Below are positions 48,601 to 57,095 of a stretch of DNA of 64,000 bases, one piece after another. The stretch's first letter is position 1. Every line of letters begins with the position of its first letter. A program made the position numbers and the translations under genes. The DNA comes from Bin80 sp965219915 (lineage in GTDB: Bacteria; Bacteroidota; Rhodothermia; Rhodothermales; Bin80): contig OZ244794.1 in NCBI GenBank assembly GCA_965219915.1, positions 1,054,001-1,118,000 of the forward strand, read 5' to 3'. A model generated the notes under the pieces. The model was given only the letters and a program-made list of their open reading frames with translations, searched no databases and had not been told where the DNA came from.

Positions 48601-50852
48601 GTCACATCACCGGTACTCGTCGTTTGCCCTGCCGCAATGGTGAGCGTAGTTCCACTCAGGATATAGTCCGAGGACAATGCCGGAGGCTGGGGATCGGCGG
48701 AGACCGAAATTGTCGTCATCTCGCTGGAGGTCCGGTCCAGGGCGGCCGTCACGGTCGTACTTCCGCCGTTCTCGTGGATGGACGCCGGCGAGAGCAACAG
48801 CGTCACCGCTGGTATCGCCACATCGTCATCCGTGATCGTGAGGGTGATATCCGCGGGACCCGTGACTCCCACCGTGTTGCTGGCTGAGCCCCGAATTATG
48901 ATCGTTTTGTCCGGCGCATCCACATCATTGTCCACGGCGGTAATCGTCACATCACCGGTACTCGTCGTTTGCCCTGCCGCAATGGTGAGCGTAGTTCCAC
49001 TCAGGATATAGTCCGAGGACAATGCCGGAGGCTGGGGATCGGCGGAGACCGAAATTGTCGTTGTCTCGCTGGAGGGTCGGTCGAGCGTGGCCGTGACGGT
49101 TGTACTCCCGCCGTTCTCACGGATGGACGCCGGCGAGAGCACCAGCGTCACCGCTGGCATCGCATCGTCATCCGTGATCGTGAGGGTTATATCCCCGGGA
49201 CCCGTGACTCCCGCTGTGTTGCTGGCTGAGCCCCGAATTGTGATCGTTTTGTCCGGCGCATCCACGTCATTGTCCACGGCGGTAATCGTCACATCACCAG
49301 AACTCGTCGTTTGCCCTGCTGCAATGGTGAGTGTTGTTCCACTCAGGATATAATCCGAAGACAATGCCGGAGCCTGGGGATCGGCAGAGACGGAAATTGT
49401 CGTCATCTCGCTGGAGACTCGGTCCAGGGTGGCCGTCACGGTCGTACTCCCGCCGTTCTCGCTGATGGACGCCGGCGATAGGAACAGTGTCACCGCTGGC
49501 ATCGCAACGTCGTCATCCGTGATCCTGAGGGTGACATCCGCGGGACCCGTGACTCCCGCTGTGTTGCTGGCTGAGCCCCGAATTGTGATCGTTTTGTCCG
49601 GCGCATCCACGTCATTGTCCACGGCGGTAATCGTCACATCACCGGTACTCGTCGTTTGCCCTGCCGCAATGGTGAGTGTAGTTCCACTCAGGATATAGTC
49701 CGAAGACAATGCCGGAGACCGGGGATGGGCAGAGACCGAAATTGTCGTCATCTCGCTGGAGGGTTGGTCCAGCCTGGCCGTCACGGTCGTACTCCCGCCA
49801 TTCTCGCTGATGGACGCCGGCGAGAGCAACAGTGTTGCTGTAACACCACCGCAGGCGGGGTACATCGGTGTTAAGATAACCGCAGAATTATTGACGATCT
49901 TTGCGGGGAGACAGGCAATTTGATTGCCAGTTAAGTTCACTTCAAGTTTTTGAGGAGACTTGACATGATCAAACAGATTCTCAGGCAGGCTGGTCAGGGA
50001 GTTGTGTTGTAACATCAGTTCTTCCAGACTGATGAGTCCATCGAATACGTCTTCGGGCAGGCTGGTCAGGGAGTTGCCTGATAACATCAGTTGTTCCAGA
50101 CTGATGAGTCCATCGAATACGTCTTCGGGCAGGCTGGTCAGGGAGTTGCTTTGTAACCACAGTCTTTCCAGACTGGTGAGTCCATCAAACAAATCTTCAT
50201 GCAAGCTGGTCAGGTCGTTTTGGTATAACCACAAATCTTTCAGATTGGTGAGTCCATCAAAAAGGTCTTCATCCAGGCTGGTCAGGTTGTTTTGGTTTAG
50301 CCAAAGGTACCCTAGACTGGTGAGGTCTTCAAAGAGGTCCTCATGCAGGCTGGTCAGGGAGTTGTCGTATAACGCCAGGTCGATCAAGCTGGTGAGTCCA
50401 TCAAACAAATCCTCAGGCAGCTGGGTCAGTAAGTTGTGGTCCAAATACAGTTGATCCAGATTGGAGAGTCCATCAAACAAATCTTCATGCAAGCTGCTCA
50501 AGGAGTTGCGGTATAATAACAGGGATTCCAGTCTAGTAAGTCCACTGAAATCGCCCTCTTTCAGTTGCAGGATACTTTTATTTTTTGCGTCAACTATCGT
50601 GATGGCCGCTAAATCGGAGGGATTCACGCGCGCACAATCCGTGCCAGCAGGCAATTCTGCAAGAATCGCGGTCTCAATTTGGTCGGTTCGATCGCAAATA
50701 TTAACGTCCTGAGCCTGGGAATCAATCGGGAAAAGAAGCAGGGAAAAACTCAACGCGATTAATGTGCGAAGCCTTAAAACAATCCTTACCGTGTATCTAT
50801 TCACAAAAAACCGGGAAGCCTCACTCCCAAGCGACGCACTCCTTAGCTCCAT
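45606..50852 (-). CDS. Giant LRR / Calx-beta autotransporter adhesin
   Basis: 1748 residues. A long signal region (about 1-47, ending FPIDSQAQ) may be an extended autotransporter signal; a GTG start at FVNRY is possible. Residues about 75-310 are leucine-rich repeats of 24 residues (LTSLERLWLQSNSLTSLPED). Then come four near-identical Calx-beta-like repeats (SPASISENGGSTTVTA ... SGDVTITAVDNDVDAPDKT), three 'VPEGG..LPVxLSxxPT' repeats of about 100 residues, and two Calx-beta domains (REDAKTGQLRVELSRPSDE). The last 300 residues form an autotransporter-type barrel (FGVWGRGAFRRFRGRG, GLFGVDYRWDERWMAGLVVA, ending LNLQGSLQY). Predicted to thread its own passenger to the surface. It stands alone. 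Confidence 0.85.
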   Translation of the reverse strand: MELRSASLGSEASRFFVNRYTVRIVLRLRTLIALSFSLLLFPIDSQAQDVNICDRTDQIETAILAELPAGTDCARVNPSDLAAITIVDAKNKSILQLKEGDFSGLTRLESLLLYRNSLSSLHEDLFDGLSNLDQLYLDHNLLTQLPEDLFDGLTSLIDLALYDNSLTSLHEDLFEDLTSLGYLWLNQNNLTSLDEDLFDGLTNLKDLWLYQNDLTSLHEDLFDGLTSLERLWLQSNSLTSLPEDVFDGLISLEQLMLSGNSLTSLPEDVFDGLISLEELMLQHNSLTSLPENLFDHVKSPQKLEVNLTGNQIACLPAKIVNNSAVILTPMYPACGGVTATLLLSPASISENGGSTTVTARLDQPSSEMTTISVSAHPRSPALSSDYILSGTTLTIAAGQTTSTGDVTITAVDNDVDAPDKTITIRGSASNTAGVTGPADVTLRITDDDVAMPAVTLFLSPASISENGGSTTVTATLDRVSSEMTTISVSADPQAPALSSDYILSGTTLTIAAGQTTSSGDVTITAVDNDVDAPDKTITIRGSASNTAGVTGPGDITLTITDDDAMPAVTLVLSPASIRENGGSTTVTATLDRPSSETTTISVSADPQPPALSSDYILSGTTLTIAAGQTTSTGDVTITAVDNDVDAPDKTIIIRGSASNTVGVTGPADITLTITDDDVAIPAVTLLLSPASIHENGGSTTVTAALDRTSSEMTTISVSADPQPPALSSDYILSGTTLTIAAGQTTSTGDVTITAVDNDVDAPDKTIIIRGSASNTVGVTGPADITLTITDDDVAAVTAPASIVVPEGGSRDLPVALSAEPTAEVTLTIAGHAGTDLTPTPPALIFTPTNWNAPQTVVLAAAEDLDFSDDPVTLTLAASGGGYAGVTHSAAVTITDNDVASIAALASVAVPEGGFRDLPVSLSSQPTANVTLTVAGHAATDLTPTPQTLIFTTTNWSTEQTMHLTAAEDDDFVNDEVTLTLMGSGGGYTGVTHSVAVTINDNDVASITAPASIAVPEGSSMGLPVMLSAQPAGAVTVTVAGHAGTDLTPAPQTLTFTATNWSTVQTVGLTAAEDEDYTDDPVALTLTASGGGYTGVTHSVAATIIDNDLAPLSVSIFDLTRREDAKTGQLRVELSRPSDETVVVQYKTSDGTAEAPSDYVSSQGFVVFSRNATKGVISVGIVDDAIAEEDETLTLTLSNPRNAIIERGVGTLTIVDDDGGVTLHIEDEVVQESAGMVRFTVHLSEPSSQPVSVSYRTRNGTAKAGEDYRAVAGVLEFAPGAVAAMIAVPLLRDDLDWRQETFSVHLEQSTHAKIAKAVAVATIREAGSVTRNVLAAYAARFVRTSSVQVVEALQERFRSGADASVCAAGDRADLVRLWQTASDWRPSLGELLGGCHVSRSTAAPGGRFGVWGRGAFRRFRGRGTGALRLRGSVSTGLFGVDYRWDERWMAGLVVAHSRGDGSFAGHEDTGKLSSGLTGMYPYVAYQHPTGGGIWMSGGYGRGRAEGMDLSGRLTSGFGALGVRGTLVSMQALRLSYHGDVWYADAAVSDLDVTAQVYQTRLGMEALLDLGDRVRPYVEANVRQDGGSAETGLGMELGGGVRVSVPAWHLKGEVRSRGLVLHAEDGFTEWGISGSVQVGGGTEPWMLRVRPSWGANQGLALNHQQTVLDAVQVGRALHRTEMELGYGIPMRQGTARSVLGATWQPGGALLRLGGVLHPRDRFTVAVYGLVHAHAATLGDVGLNLQGSLQY
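48480..49830. repeat. Four tandem repeats of about 330-340 bases in the autotransporter gene
   Basis: Blocks containing TCATCCGTGATCGTGAGGGT and TGAGCCCCGAATTRTGATCG recur near 48480, 48827, 49167 and 49512. They encode the first four Calx-beta-like domains and are very similar to each other. They should be prone to copy-number change by recombination. Confidence 0.85.
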
Positions 50853-51191
50853 TTTTGCAAACTGTTTTCCAGAAAAATCAAGGGGGCGTACGAAAAGGCG
50901 GCAATTGAAACTCCTCCTGCATATTATTAGAGATAGTTACGTTAGTACTCTATCGTGGTGATCAAGAAGTTAAAGCTGAACTTTCCCCCGCTTTCCATAA
51001 ATATCGGAATATTGTGAATTACAATCCAACCCATTTAGGCATGAGTTTGCCTTTTCTTGATAAAAAATCCCTGCTTACAGGCCCATAATAGAACACCGTG
51101 GTGTTGATTTCCCGCTTTTTTGCTCCAATGGTATAGCATGACAGGTTCCAACTACGGGCGGTATTTGCGATTTTGGTTACATTTGGTCACA

Positions 51192-51393
51192 GATGATCAT
51201 GGGAAAGGGGCCCCAGGGAAGTTATGACGATGGATCAATCTGGTATGCGCATATTAGGCCAACGGCCACGATGCTTGATATTGGATTCGTCTGAGCTGCC
51301 ATGATCTATACACTCGGATCCACGATGATAGCTGCCGAAAGTAGGGCACATGGTTTCTCTATCCTCACCCCGGGGACCCTTTCCCATAATCAT
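51192..51393. repeat. Inverted repeat of about 29 bases enclosing 145 bases
   Basis: CAGATGATCATGGGAAAGGG (from 51192) is complementary to a matching stretch ending at 51393, with about three differences over 29 bases. It lies next to the C-terminal remnant of an IS110-type transposase. It could be a terminus relic or a small non-autonomous element. The rest of 50853-51191 contains no gene; its left part must hold the autotransporter promoter. Confidence 0.55.
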
Positions 51394-51403
51394 CTGCGGG
51401 GAA

Positions 51404-51545
51404 TTATTGCATTGGAACTGGCTGCATAGCATCCCACAAAAACCCAGTCAGTTCTCGTTTGATCGCAACGATTGCGACCTTCGGAGCTCGCGTTGGATGA
51501 GCGCTTGGTATCGTTTATACAGACGTTTCTGTGCCCGTTGACTGA
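51404..51545 (-). pseudogene. IS110/IS1111-type transposase, C-terminal remnant
   Basis: Reading on the minus strand: RAQKRLYKRYQALIQRELRR, then after a one-base shift KVAIVAIKRELTGFLWDAMQ to a TAA at 51404. This is the typical basic tail of IS110-family transposases (KRY...LI.RG...K.AIVAIARELAGF.W). The rest of the gene is gone. Confidence 0.55.
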
Positions 51546-51590
51546 TCTCCACCGTTCTGGCGCTGCAATGCTTTTGCCGTTCTCGAAGTG

Positions 51591-51737
51591 CTACGCTGAC
51601 GCGGGGACAGTGCGCGGGATCACAATCCCCATGGTTTTTAGCTTGTCTTCCAGGGCTCGCGTGGATTTTGCGAAGCCCCTATCAAGGCGTTCGCCGGCTT
51701 TCGTAATGTTCTTATGTTGCCGATCAATCTTGCCCAT
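51591..51737 (-). CDS. Tiny basic ORF
   Basis: 48 residues: MGKIDRQHKNITKAGERLDR, then GFAKSTRALEDKLKTMGIVI. It is helical and charged, with no membrane segment, and starts 3 bases after the stop of another small ORF on the same strand. I do not recognise it. The pair could be remnants of a phage or plasmid operon. Confidence 0.35.
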   Translation of the reverse strand: MGKIDRQHKNITKAGERLDRGFAKSTRALEDKLKTMGIVIPRTVPASA

Positions 51738-51740
51738 CGT

Positions 51741-51932
51741 TTACTTCCGACTGGTTGACTTGTCTGAATGGCCCATCTCCTCTCTATTCCAGTATCCCAC
51801 CGCCTGCATGGAGGCCTCCTCCATCACGCGGATCTTCTTGCGGGCCATGTTAAGGACCCGCGCCATCCCCTGCCCATTCGGGCAGACCACCTGAAGTACC
51901 TCTGCGGGGTCTGTCCCCGTGTCCGTGAGCAC
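51741..51932 (-). CDS. Small ORF, possibly a gene fragment
   Basis: 63 residues from a GTG at 51932 (LTDTGTDPAEVLQVVCPNGQ, then GMARVLNMARKKIRVMEEA). The frame is open a few codons further upstream to a TAA, so the original start may be lost. The residue pattern looks coding, but I cannot assign a family. Neighbour of the 48-residue ORF. Confidence 0.35.
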   Translation of the reverse strand: MLTDTGTDPAEVLQVVCPNGQGMARVLNMARKKIRVMEEASMQAVGYWNREEMGHSDKSTSRK

Positions 51933-52209
51933 ATACCGGGGGACGGAGGCTTCTTTGAACCATTAATATACTCCGTATTTACGTAAGTTCCTTTTTCGAC
52001 ACTTCCCCCAGACCAATGAGGTCAACAGCATGCACTAACCAGGGAGAGGTGACGGTAAGGTGGCGGTTAGGTGAATCCGCCGGGGCTGTCGGTTTATCTT
52101 TATAGTCAAACTTGGCTGATCTGCGAGATTCCGCTGCAAATTGACGTAGGTTGCAATACGGGGCGATCCTGACTGTTTGGTGACCATTGCGCCCTCTGAT
52201 CACATTTAT

Positions 52210-54312
52210 TCACCTCCGCACGACCGTCTGTGCATCGACCTGGCGGCCGTCTACCTCCATCCGCACGAGGTACACTCCGCGCGACAGGGATTCGCCGCGC
52301 CAGCGCACCTGATACCTCCCCCCGCTATAGTGCCGGTCGACAACGGTTTCGATACGACGGCCCAACACATCAAATACATCCAGGCGCACCTGTGCCGGCT
52401 CCAGAACCGAAAACTCCAGTGTCGTCTCGCTGGCGAACGGGTTCGGATAGTTTTGCTGCAAGATTGTCCCGCGGACATGCACGTCCATCGCTCTGGTGGT
52501 GACAATGTCCGCATACAGAGAAGCCTCCACCAGGGAATCACCCGGACGGCCATACTCCCACCGTTTTGCTTGTCGGAGTTGCTCAATAACAATCGGCGTT
52601 CTCGACGGAAAGAATTGCTCACGAACATAGTCGACGGCGCGCTGCCAATCCTGCTGGCTCTTTGCGGGATCGCTCTTGGCATCCCCCCATCGCGCAGATT
52701 CGGCTACAATCATCGGGCTGACCTCGTTTACTCTGGCATCCCAACGGGCAAGTACGGATGAGTCGCTGAGTGCTCCATCCCCAAAGAAATGTTGATGGGC
52801 AAGTTCGGAAAACCGAAGTCGGTATTTACTAGAACCCGTAAGCTGTTGGTGAATCCATTGCGGATTGCTGTGCTGGAATTCGTGTCCCGCACTAAAGGGA
52901 CCTGTTCGGTCATATCCGGGGAAAAGCGTGATTTCTGCGTCTTGTATAAAGAAAGCAAACCCTTGGTCACCCTCGCGATCCCGCAGGCCGATCCAATTAT
53001 TTGAGGCTGACCCATCACCTAGGACTGGGCCGTCTACACTCGCAGCCCAGAAGATGATCAACATGTATTGAATCAAGTTGTCTGCGTCTAGGAGTACAGG
53101 AAACTCAGAGTTGGGTGTCCCGTCCGGATTCATTCCCTGCAACTTCATATACAATGAATCTCGCTCATTGTCGTTGACCAACCGCGCAAGCCGATTCGCT
53201 TCAGCGTGGAGGAGGCGCCAGGCTTTATTGTTCCCCTCGGAGAACTCAATGCGTCCACCATCGTCCTTCACTACATCATAGTCGTCTTTGTCTCCGCGGA
53301 TATAGAATTCGCCATGCCACTGATCCGCTCTCTCTTGGGTCTGATACACTCCCCAGTAATGGCCATTCAGGTATAAATGATAGTAGCGGCTTCGGGTATA
53401 CGGGAGTCCCATATCTCGCTGCGTGTCCCGGGAAAACACATCCCGCACGAGGGTGTGATGATGTGATCCATGAAACGACCAGGAATAATTTGTTTCAGCC
53501 CGCAAGTCAATCTTATCGAACTCATGGACTCCTTCATCTCCAAACAGGGCGTACTTAAGATTTTTCGGCCCATAGGATCCGCGAAAATAAAGACGCAATG
53601 AGCGTTTCGGGTTGAGTGGGTCTCGACCATTCTCGCCCCCACGGATCCGTACGCCGGCGTTAACTGCAAATCCATCCTGGTGTCCATGGCGGGAATTGTG
53701 GCCGATTTCATCAGCGAAATCAGGAGGATAGATCAGCTCTACGGAGACTGGGCGTTCCCATCCTCTCCCTTTTTTCTCCGGATTGGCGAAAATCCCCCGC
53801 TCCCCGTCAAACAGCGAGTCCAGAGGCAAAACCAGGGAAATAGAAGGGGCGGAGGCCAAGGCCTCCATGAGTTGAGTCTCCTGCCCCTTAACGATATTTG
53901 AATCCAGGCCCAGATCCACATGCTCCCCGCCCGCATAGGAAGGCCATCCCTGAGCAATCATACTCTCCCGGGATTGCCGGATGACGTCTGCGGGGAAAAT
54001 GAAAGACCGCGTTCTGACGGGGGACGGCGGGGCACCGTCCATAAAAGCAGCTGCACGTACTATGGTCGATCCATCTATTGTGATGGGCCACACGAACAGG
54101 GTCCCATTTTCCGGCGTGGGGTCGGAAAGGTCAAGGGTGTAGTAAATATAGCTCCTGGGGTTGTCAAAGCCTCGGTCGTGGGTGATATTTAGCTTGAAGG
54201 CTTCTGACGAGATAGCGCCGGGAATGCTAAATTCGGGAGGGTTGAGCTCGATTTGTGCCACACAAGGCAATACGAATATCTGGATTGATACAAAGATTAT
54301 GGCGTGTCTCAT
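52210..54312 (-). CDS. CotH-like protein with T9SS sorting domain
   Basis: 700 residues with a signal peptide (IIFVSIQIFVLPCVAQ). Residues about 20-110 form a beta domain of the chitobiase/FN3-like type (YYTLDLSDPTPENGT, IVRAAAFMDGAPPSPVRTRS). Residues about 170-520 match the CotH kinase-like family (VNAGVRIRGGENGRD, PKRSLRLYFRGSYG, YYHLYLNGHYWGVYQTQERA, LIQYMLIIFWAASVDG, FIQDAEITLF). The sorting domain closes it (QNYPNPFASETTLEFSVLEP, FDVLGRRIETVVD). CotH proteins are atypical protein kinases in spores and are found secreted in this phylum with unknown substrates. It lies 51 bases after the propeller gene upstream, probably one transcript. Confidence 0.85.
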   Translation of the reverse strand: MRHAIIFVSIQIFVLPCVAQIELNPPEFSIPGAISSEAFKLNITHDRGFDNPRSYIYYTLDLSDPTPENGTLFVWPITIDGSTIVRAAAFMDGAPPSPVRTRSFIFPADVIRQSRESMIAQGWPSYAGGEHVDLGLDSNIVKGQETQLMEALASAPSISLVLPLDSLFDGERGIFANPEKKGRGWERPVSVELIYPPDFADEIGHNSRHGHQDGFAVNAGVRIRGGENGRDPLNPKRSLRLYFRGSYGPKNLKYALFGDEGVHEFDKIDLRAETNYSWSFHGSHHHTLVRDVFSRDTQRDMGLPYTRSRYYHLYLNGHYWGVYQTQERADQWHGEFYIRGDKDDYDVVKDDGGRIEFSEGNNKAWRLLHAEANRLARLVNDNERDSLYMKLQGMNPDGTPNSEFPVLLDADNLIQYMLIIFWAASVDGPVLGDGSASNNWIGLRDREGDQGFAFFIQDAEITLFPGYDRTGPFSAGHEFQHSNPQWIHQQLTGSSKYRLRFSELAHQHFFGDGALSDSSVLARWDARVNEVSPMIVAESARWGDAKSDPAKSQQDWQRAVDYVREQFFPSRTPIVIEQLRQAKRWEYGRPGDSLVEASLYADIVTTRAMDVHVRGTILQQNYPNPFASETTLEFSVLEPAQVRLDVFDVLGRRIETVVDRHYSGGRYQVRWRGESLSRGVYLVRMEVDGRQVDAQTVVRR

Positions 54313-54363
54313 CTAAATTCTCTGGGATAAAGTGTGCATGACTATACTCCGCTTTCTACCCCG

Positions 54364-56979
54364 TTACCTACGCACTATCTTCTGCACCCGCATCGGCTGC
54401 CCTCTCATTGCCATTCGTACGAGGTATACCCCGCGCGACAGGGATTCGCCGTTCCAGCGCACGTGGTACGTCCCCCTGCTGTAGCGCTGGTCGGCCACGG
54501 TTTCGACGCGGCGCCCCAGCACATCAAACACATCCAGGCGCACGTGGGCGGGTTCCAGGACCGAAAACTCTAGTGTCGTCTCGTCGGCGAACGGGTTCGG
54601 GTAGTTGGTCAGTAGTGCTGACCTCTCATGGAGCTCTGCACCAGGGGTGGTAGATACCAGCATGACATCCACGGCCGTTGCAGGAACCGTAAACAGGCCA
54701 CGCCCGAAGGTGGCTACCAGGAGCTCCTCCCAATCATGGGAGAGATTGATGCGGGTGATCGGCACGTTGGGCAGCCCCCGGTTATCGCGTCTCCACGTCT
54801 CACCGGCATCTAGGGTTTCCCAGAGACCGGTGTCGGTGCCCATCCACATCCGGTCTGGGTTATTCGGAAACACGAACAGGTCCCTGCAGGGACCATACGC
54901 ACTCGCACTGGCCAGCTCGGATAGCGTCTGGAGATAATCCCCCCACTTACGGACGCCACTTACGCCGCAGGAGTAGACGGTCGCGGTATCTGAGGGATGC
55001 GAAACCACCCGGTCCCAGATCCCAATCCGGAGAGAGTCTGCAATATCGCGCTCCGCCCAGGTGCGGCCTCCATCTTTCGAGACGGCCCAGTCAGTGTACA
55101 CCGCGTCCGCGGACGCAGCGTGTGCGTGGACTGTTTTGAACCCCGGGGTGGGGGTGGAGAAATGATCGGCGCTGGGAAGCTCCGTGAAGGTATCTGTGTA
55201 GTCATTGCTCCGGAAAAGCTCTCCCTTGGAGACCACCCAGACCCGCTCGGGGAGGTGCCGAGAGTAGGAGGCGTGCGTGAGCGGACGACCAGCCACTTGC
55301 CCGACGCGTGCAAACGGGGCACCGAATGGGCGCCATCTGGAATCGGGATGCATCGGCAGTCTGCCGTGCCCCGATCGGCCATCCCGGGTCCCGCCCCAGG
55401 AGGTCTGCCCGGCTGACAAAATGTCATACCGGTGGGGATGACAATGTCTCCTGCGGTTGCGTAGGGAGTGCTCCAGCTCCGGGAACGGCAGGAGCGTCTG
55501 GCCGGGTGCCAACGCGAGATCGGAGGCGCTCCGGGTGGGCTGCTTCAAATCCGCGTGGGGGCTGCCGCCACTCTCATCTTGGGCGTGCCAGCCCTGATAC
55601 ACCTCAGACCTAGATGCCAGGTAGCGATGGGTTGGGTGCGAGTCCGCCGGAACGGGAGCCGTGCACACATCGCCAATATAGGGGAGAAGGGGGAGCACGC
55701 CGGTGTAGATGGCGCGGGCAGCAAGGGATTCGTCGATCGTCCAGGATATTTTCCAGGCATGAGGTGTTCCCCTACGCACACCTGGCTCATCTGCAACCAC
55801 TTGATAACCTCGGTAAGTGTCTGCGGGCACTAGGTAATGGAGCGACTTGGTCCCCTGAAGCCCTTCCGTAATGAGACGTCCATCGTGGTAGCGTCCGGGG
55901 GTGTATCCCAAAACAAGCGTGTCCCCACCCTGGGGATGCACATGAATCGATTTGGCGGCGATTGTCCCTGCCCAGTAGTCTGCCCCTTCCTTTCGAACGA
56001 CAGGTGCCGCCACCCAAGTGCGGCCACCGTCACCGGACCGCAAGATCTTCCGCTCGTTTCCCCTGGCCACCTGCGTCCAGAAGACGTTCGGATCTTTTGG
56101 ATCCGCAGCGAAGAGCCAGAAGACCCGTTGTTCTGGCGGGGCGGTTGCGGGATGGTCATCCACCCGCAGAAAGTCCCAGCTCTCCCCACTGTCATGGCTC
56201 GTCAGAACGTAATAGTGTCCGTTGCTGCGTGGAGCATATCTCCCGACCGTCACAAACAGGTTGCGCAGCGAACGGGGGTGATAATAAAGGCGGGCATGAC
56301 TGATAAGGTGGTCTTCCTGGAGGTCCGGATCCAGCATCAGGCGGGGCAGCTCATGGGCTACCGACCAGGTTAGGCCCGCGTCCACGCTCCGCAGGATCCG
56401 ATGCGTGGTCGTGACCAGCACCGTGTCCCCCGCGGCGGAGGTGGCGATGTTTTTCAGGACGCGCAGGTCACGGCCGCTGGGGACACCTTCAAAGAAGGAC
56501 AGACGATCCCAGGTCTCCCCCCGATCACGGCTCCGGTACACCCCGTTACCCTCAAATCGGGAGGTCTCACGCGACGGTGTCTCGCGGAACGCGGTCTGGT
56601 ATTGGTTAATTCCCGTCGCAATATACAGGATGCGGGGGGCGTCGTGGGCTACGGCGAGCGCCGAGAACATCAGATTGTCCACTCCGGCCAGAGAGACCCG
56701 ACGCAGGGTGCCCCCCATGTCACCGGTATGCCACAAGTAGCCCGGCGTGAACGCGTACCAGCTCTCGCCATTCACGTCTGCCGGGTCCGGGACCACAGCC
56801 GGGCCGTAGGCCCCTGTGGGGAGTGGGCGGTTCTGGATGGTGCCATCAACGTTCACAAAGGGGCGGTAAAGGTCTCGGTCATAGACCAGCGAGCTCCACG
56901 GCAGCTCCTGCGCGAAGAGCGAATTGCCCGTCAACAAGATCAACGGGAGCAGTGGGAGAATGTAAATCGGTTGCCGCAT
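54364..56979 (-). CDS. BNR/sortilin-type beta-propeller protein with T9SS sorting domain
   Basis: 871 residues from the ATG at 56979, which begins a clean signal peptide (MRQPIYILPLLPLILLTG). Asp-box-like motifs recur: 'SRDRGETWDRLSFFEG', 'SVDAGLTWSVAHE', 'SHDSGESWDFLRV', 'SGDGGRTWVAAPVV', 'SKDGGRTWAERDI', 'TLDAGETWRRDNRG'. These are blades of a ten-bladed sortilin/BNR propeller. The last 80 residues are a sorting domain (TNYPNPFADETTLEFSVLEP) nearly the same as in the neighbouring CotH-like gene, with similar DNA, suggesting gene conversion or shared origin. A long 26-codon N-terminal extension (to 57054) is unlikely. Confidence 0.85.
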   Translation of the reverse strand: MRQPIYILPLLPLILLTGNSLFAQELPWSSLVYDRDLYRPFVNVDGTIQNRPLPTGAYGPAVVPDPADVNGESWYAFTPGYLWHTGDMGGTLRRVSLAGVDNLMFSALAVAHDAPRILYIATGINQYQTAFRETPSRETSRFEGNGVYRSRDRGETWDRLSFFEGVPSGRDLRVLKNIATSAAGDTVLVTTTHRILRSVDAGLTWSVAHELPRLMLDPDLQEDHLISHARLYYHPRSLRNLFVTVGRYAPRSNGHYYVLTSHDSGESWDFLRVDDHPATAPPEQRVFWLFAADPKDPNVFWTQVARGNERKILRSGDGGRTWVAAPVVRKEGADYWAGTIAAKSIHVHPQGGDTLVLGYTPGRYHDGRLITEGLQGTKSLHYLVPADTYRGYQVVADEPGVRRGTPHAWKISWTIDESLAARAIYTGVLPLLPYIGDVCTAPVPADSHPTHRYLASRSEVYQGWHAQDESGGSPHADLKQPTRSASDLALAPGQTLLPFPELEHSLRNRRRHCHPHRYDILSAGQTSWGGTRDGRSGHGRLPMHPDSRWRPFGAPFARVGQVAGRPLTHASYSRHLPERVWVVSKGELFRSNDYTDTFTELPSADHFSTPTPGFKTVHAHAASADAVYTDWAVSKDGGRTWAERDIADSLRIGIWDRVVSHPSDTATVYSCGVSGVRKWGDYLQTLSELASASAYGPCRDLFVFPNNPDRMWMGTDTGLWETLDAGETWRRDNRGLPNVPITRINLSHDWEELLVATFGRGLFTVPATAVDVMLVSTTPGAELHERSALLTNYPNPFADETTLEFSVLEPAHVRLDVFDVLGRRVETVADQRYSRGTYHVRWNGESLSRGVYLVRMAMRGQPMRVQKIVRR

Positions 56980-57095
56980 GAGACGCACGCCATCTACGTG
57001 GTTTCCTGATCTGTCATCATGAGATGACGCAGACGGGGGCGGTGATGGTAACATTTATGACAGATAGGGCTTCCTTTTGTTCCTCAATAAGGCGG

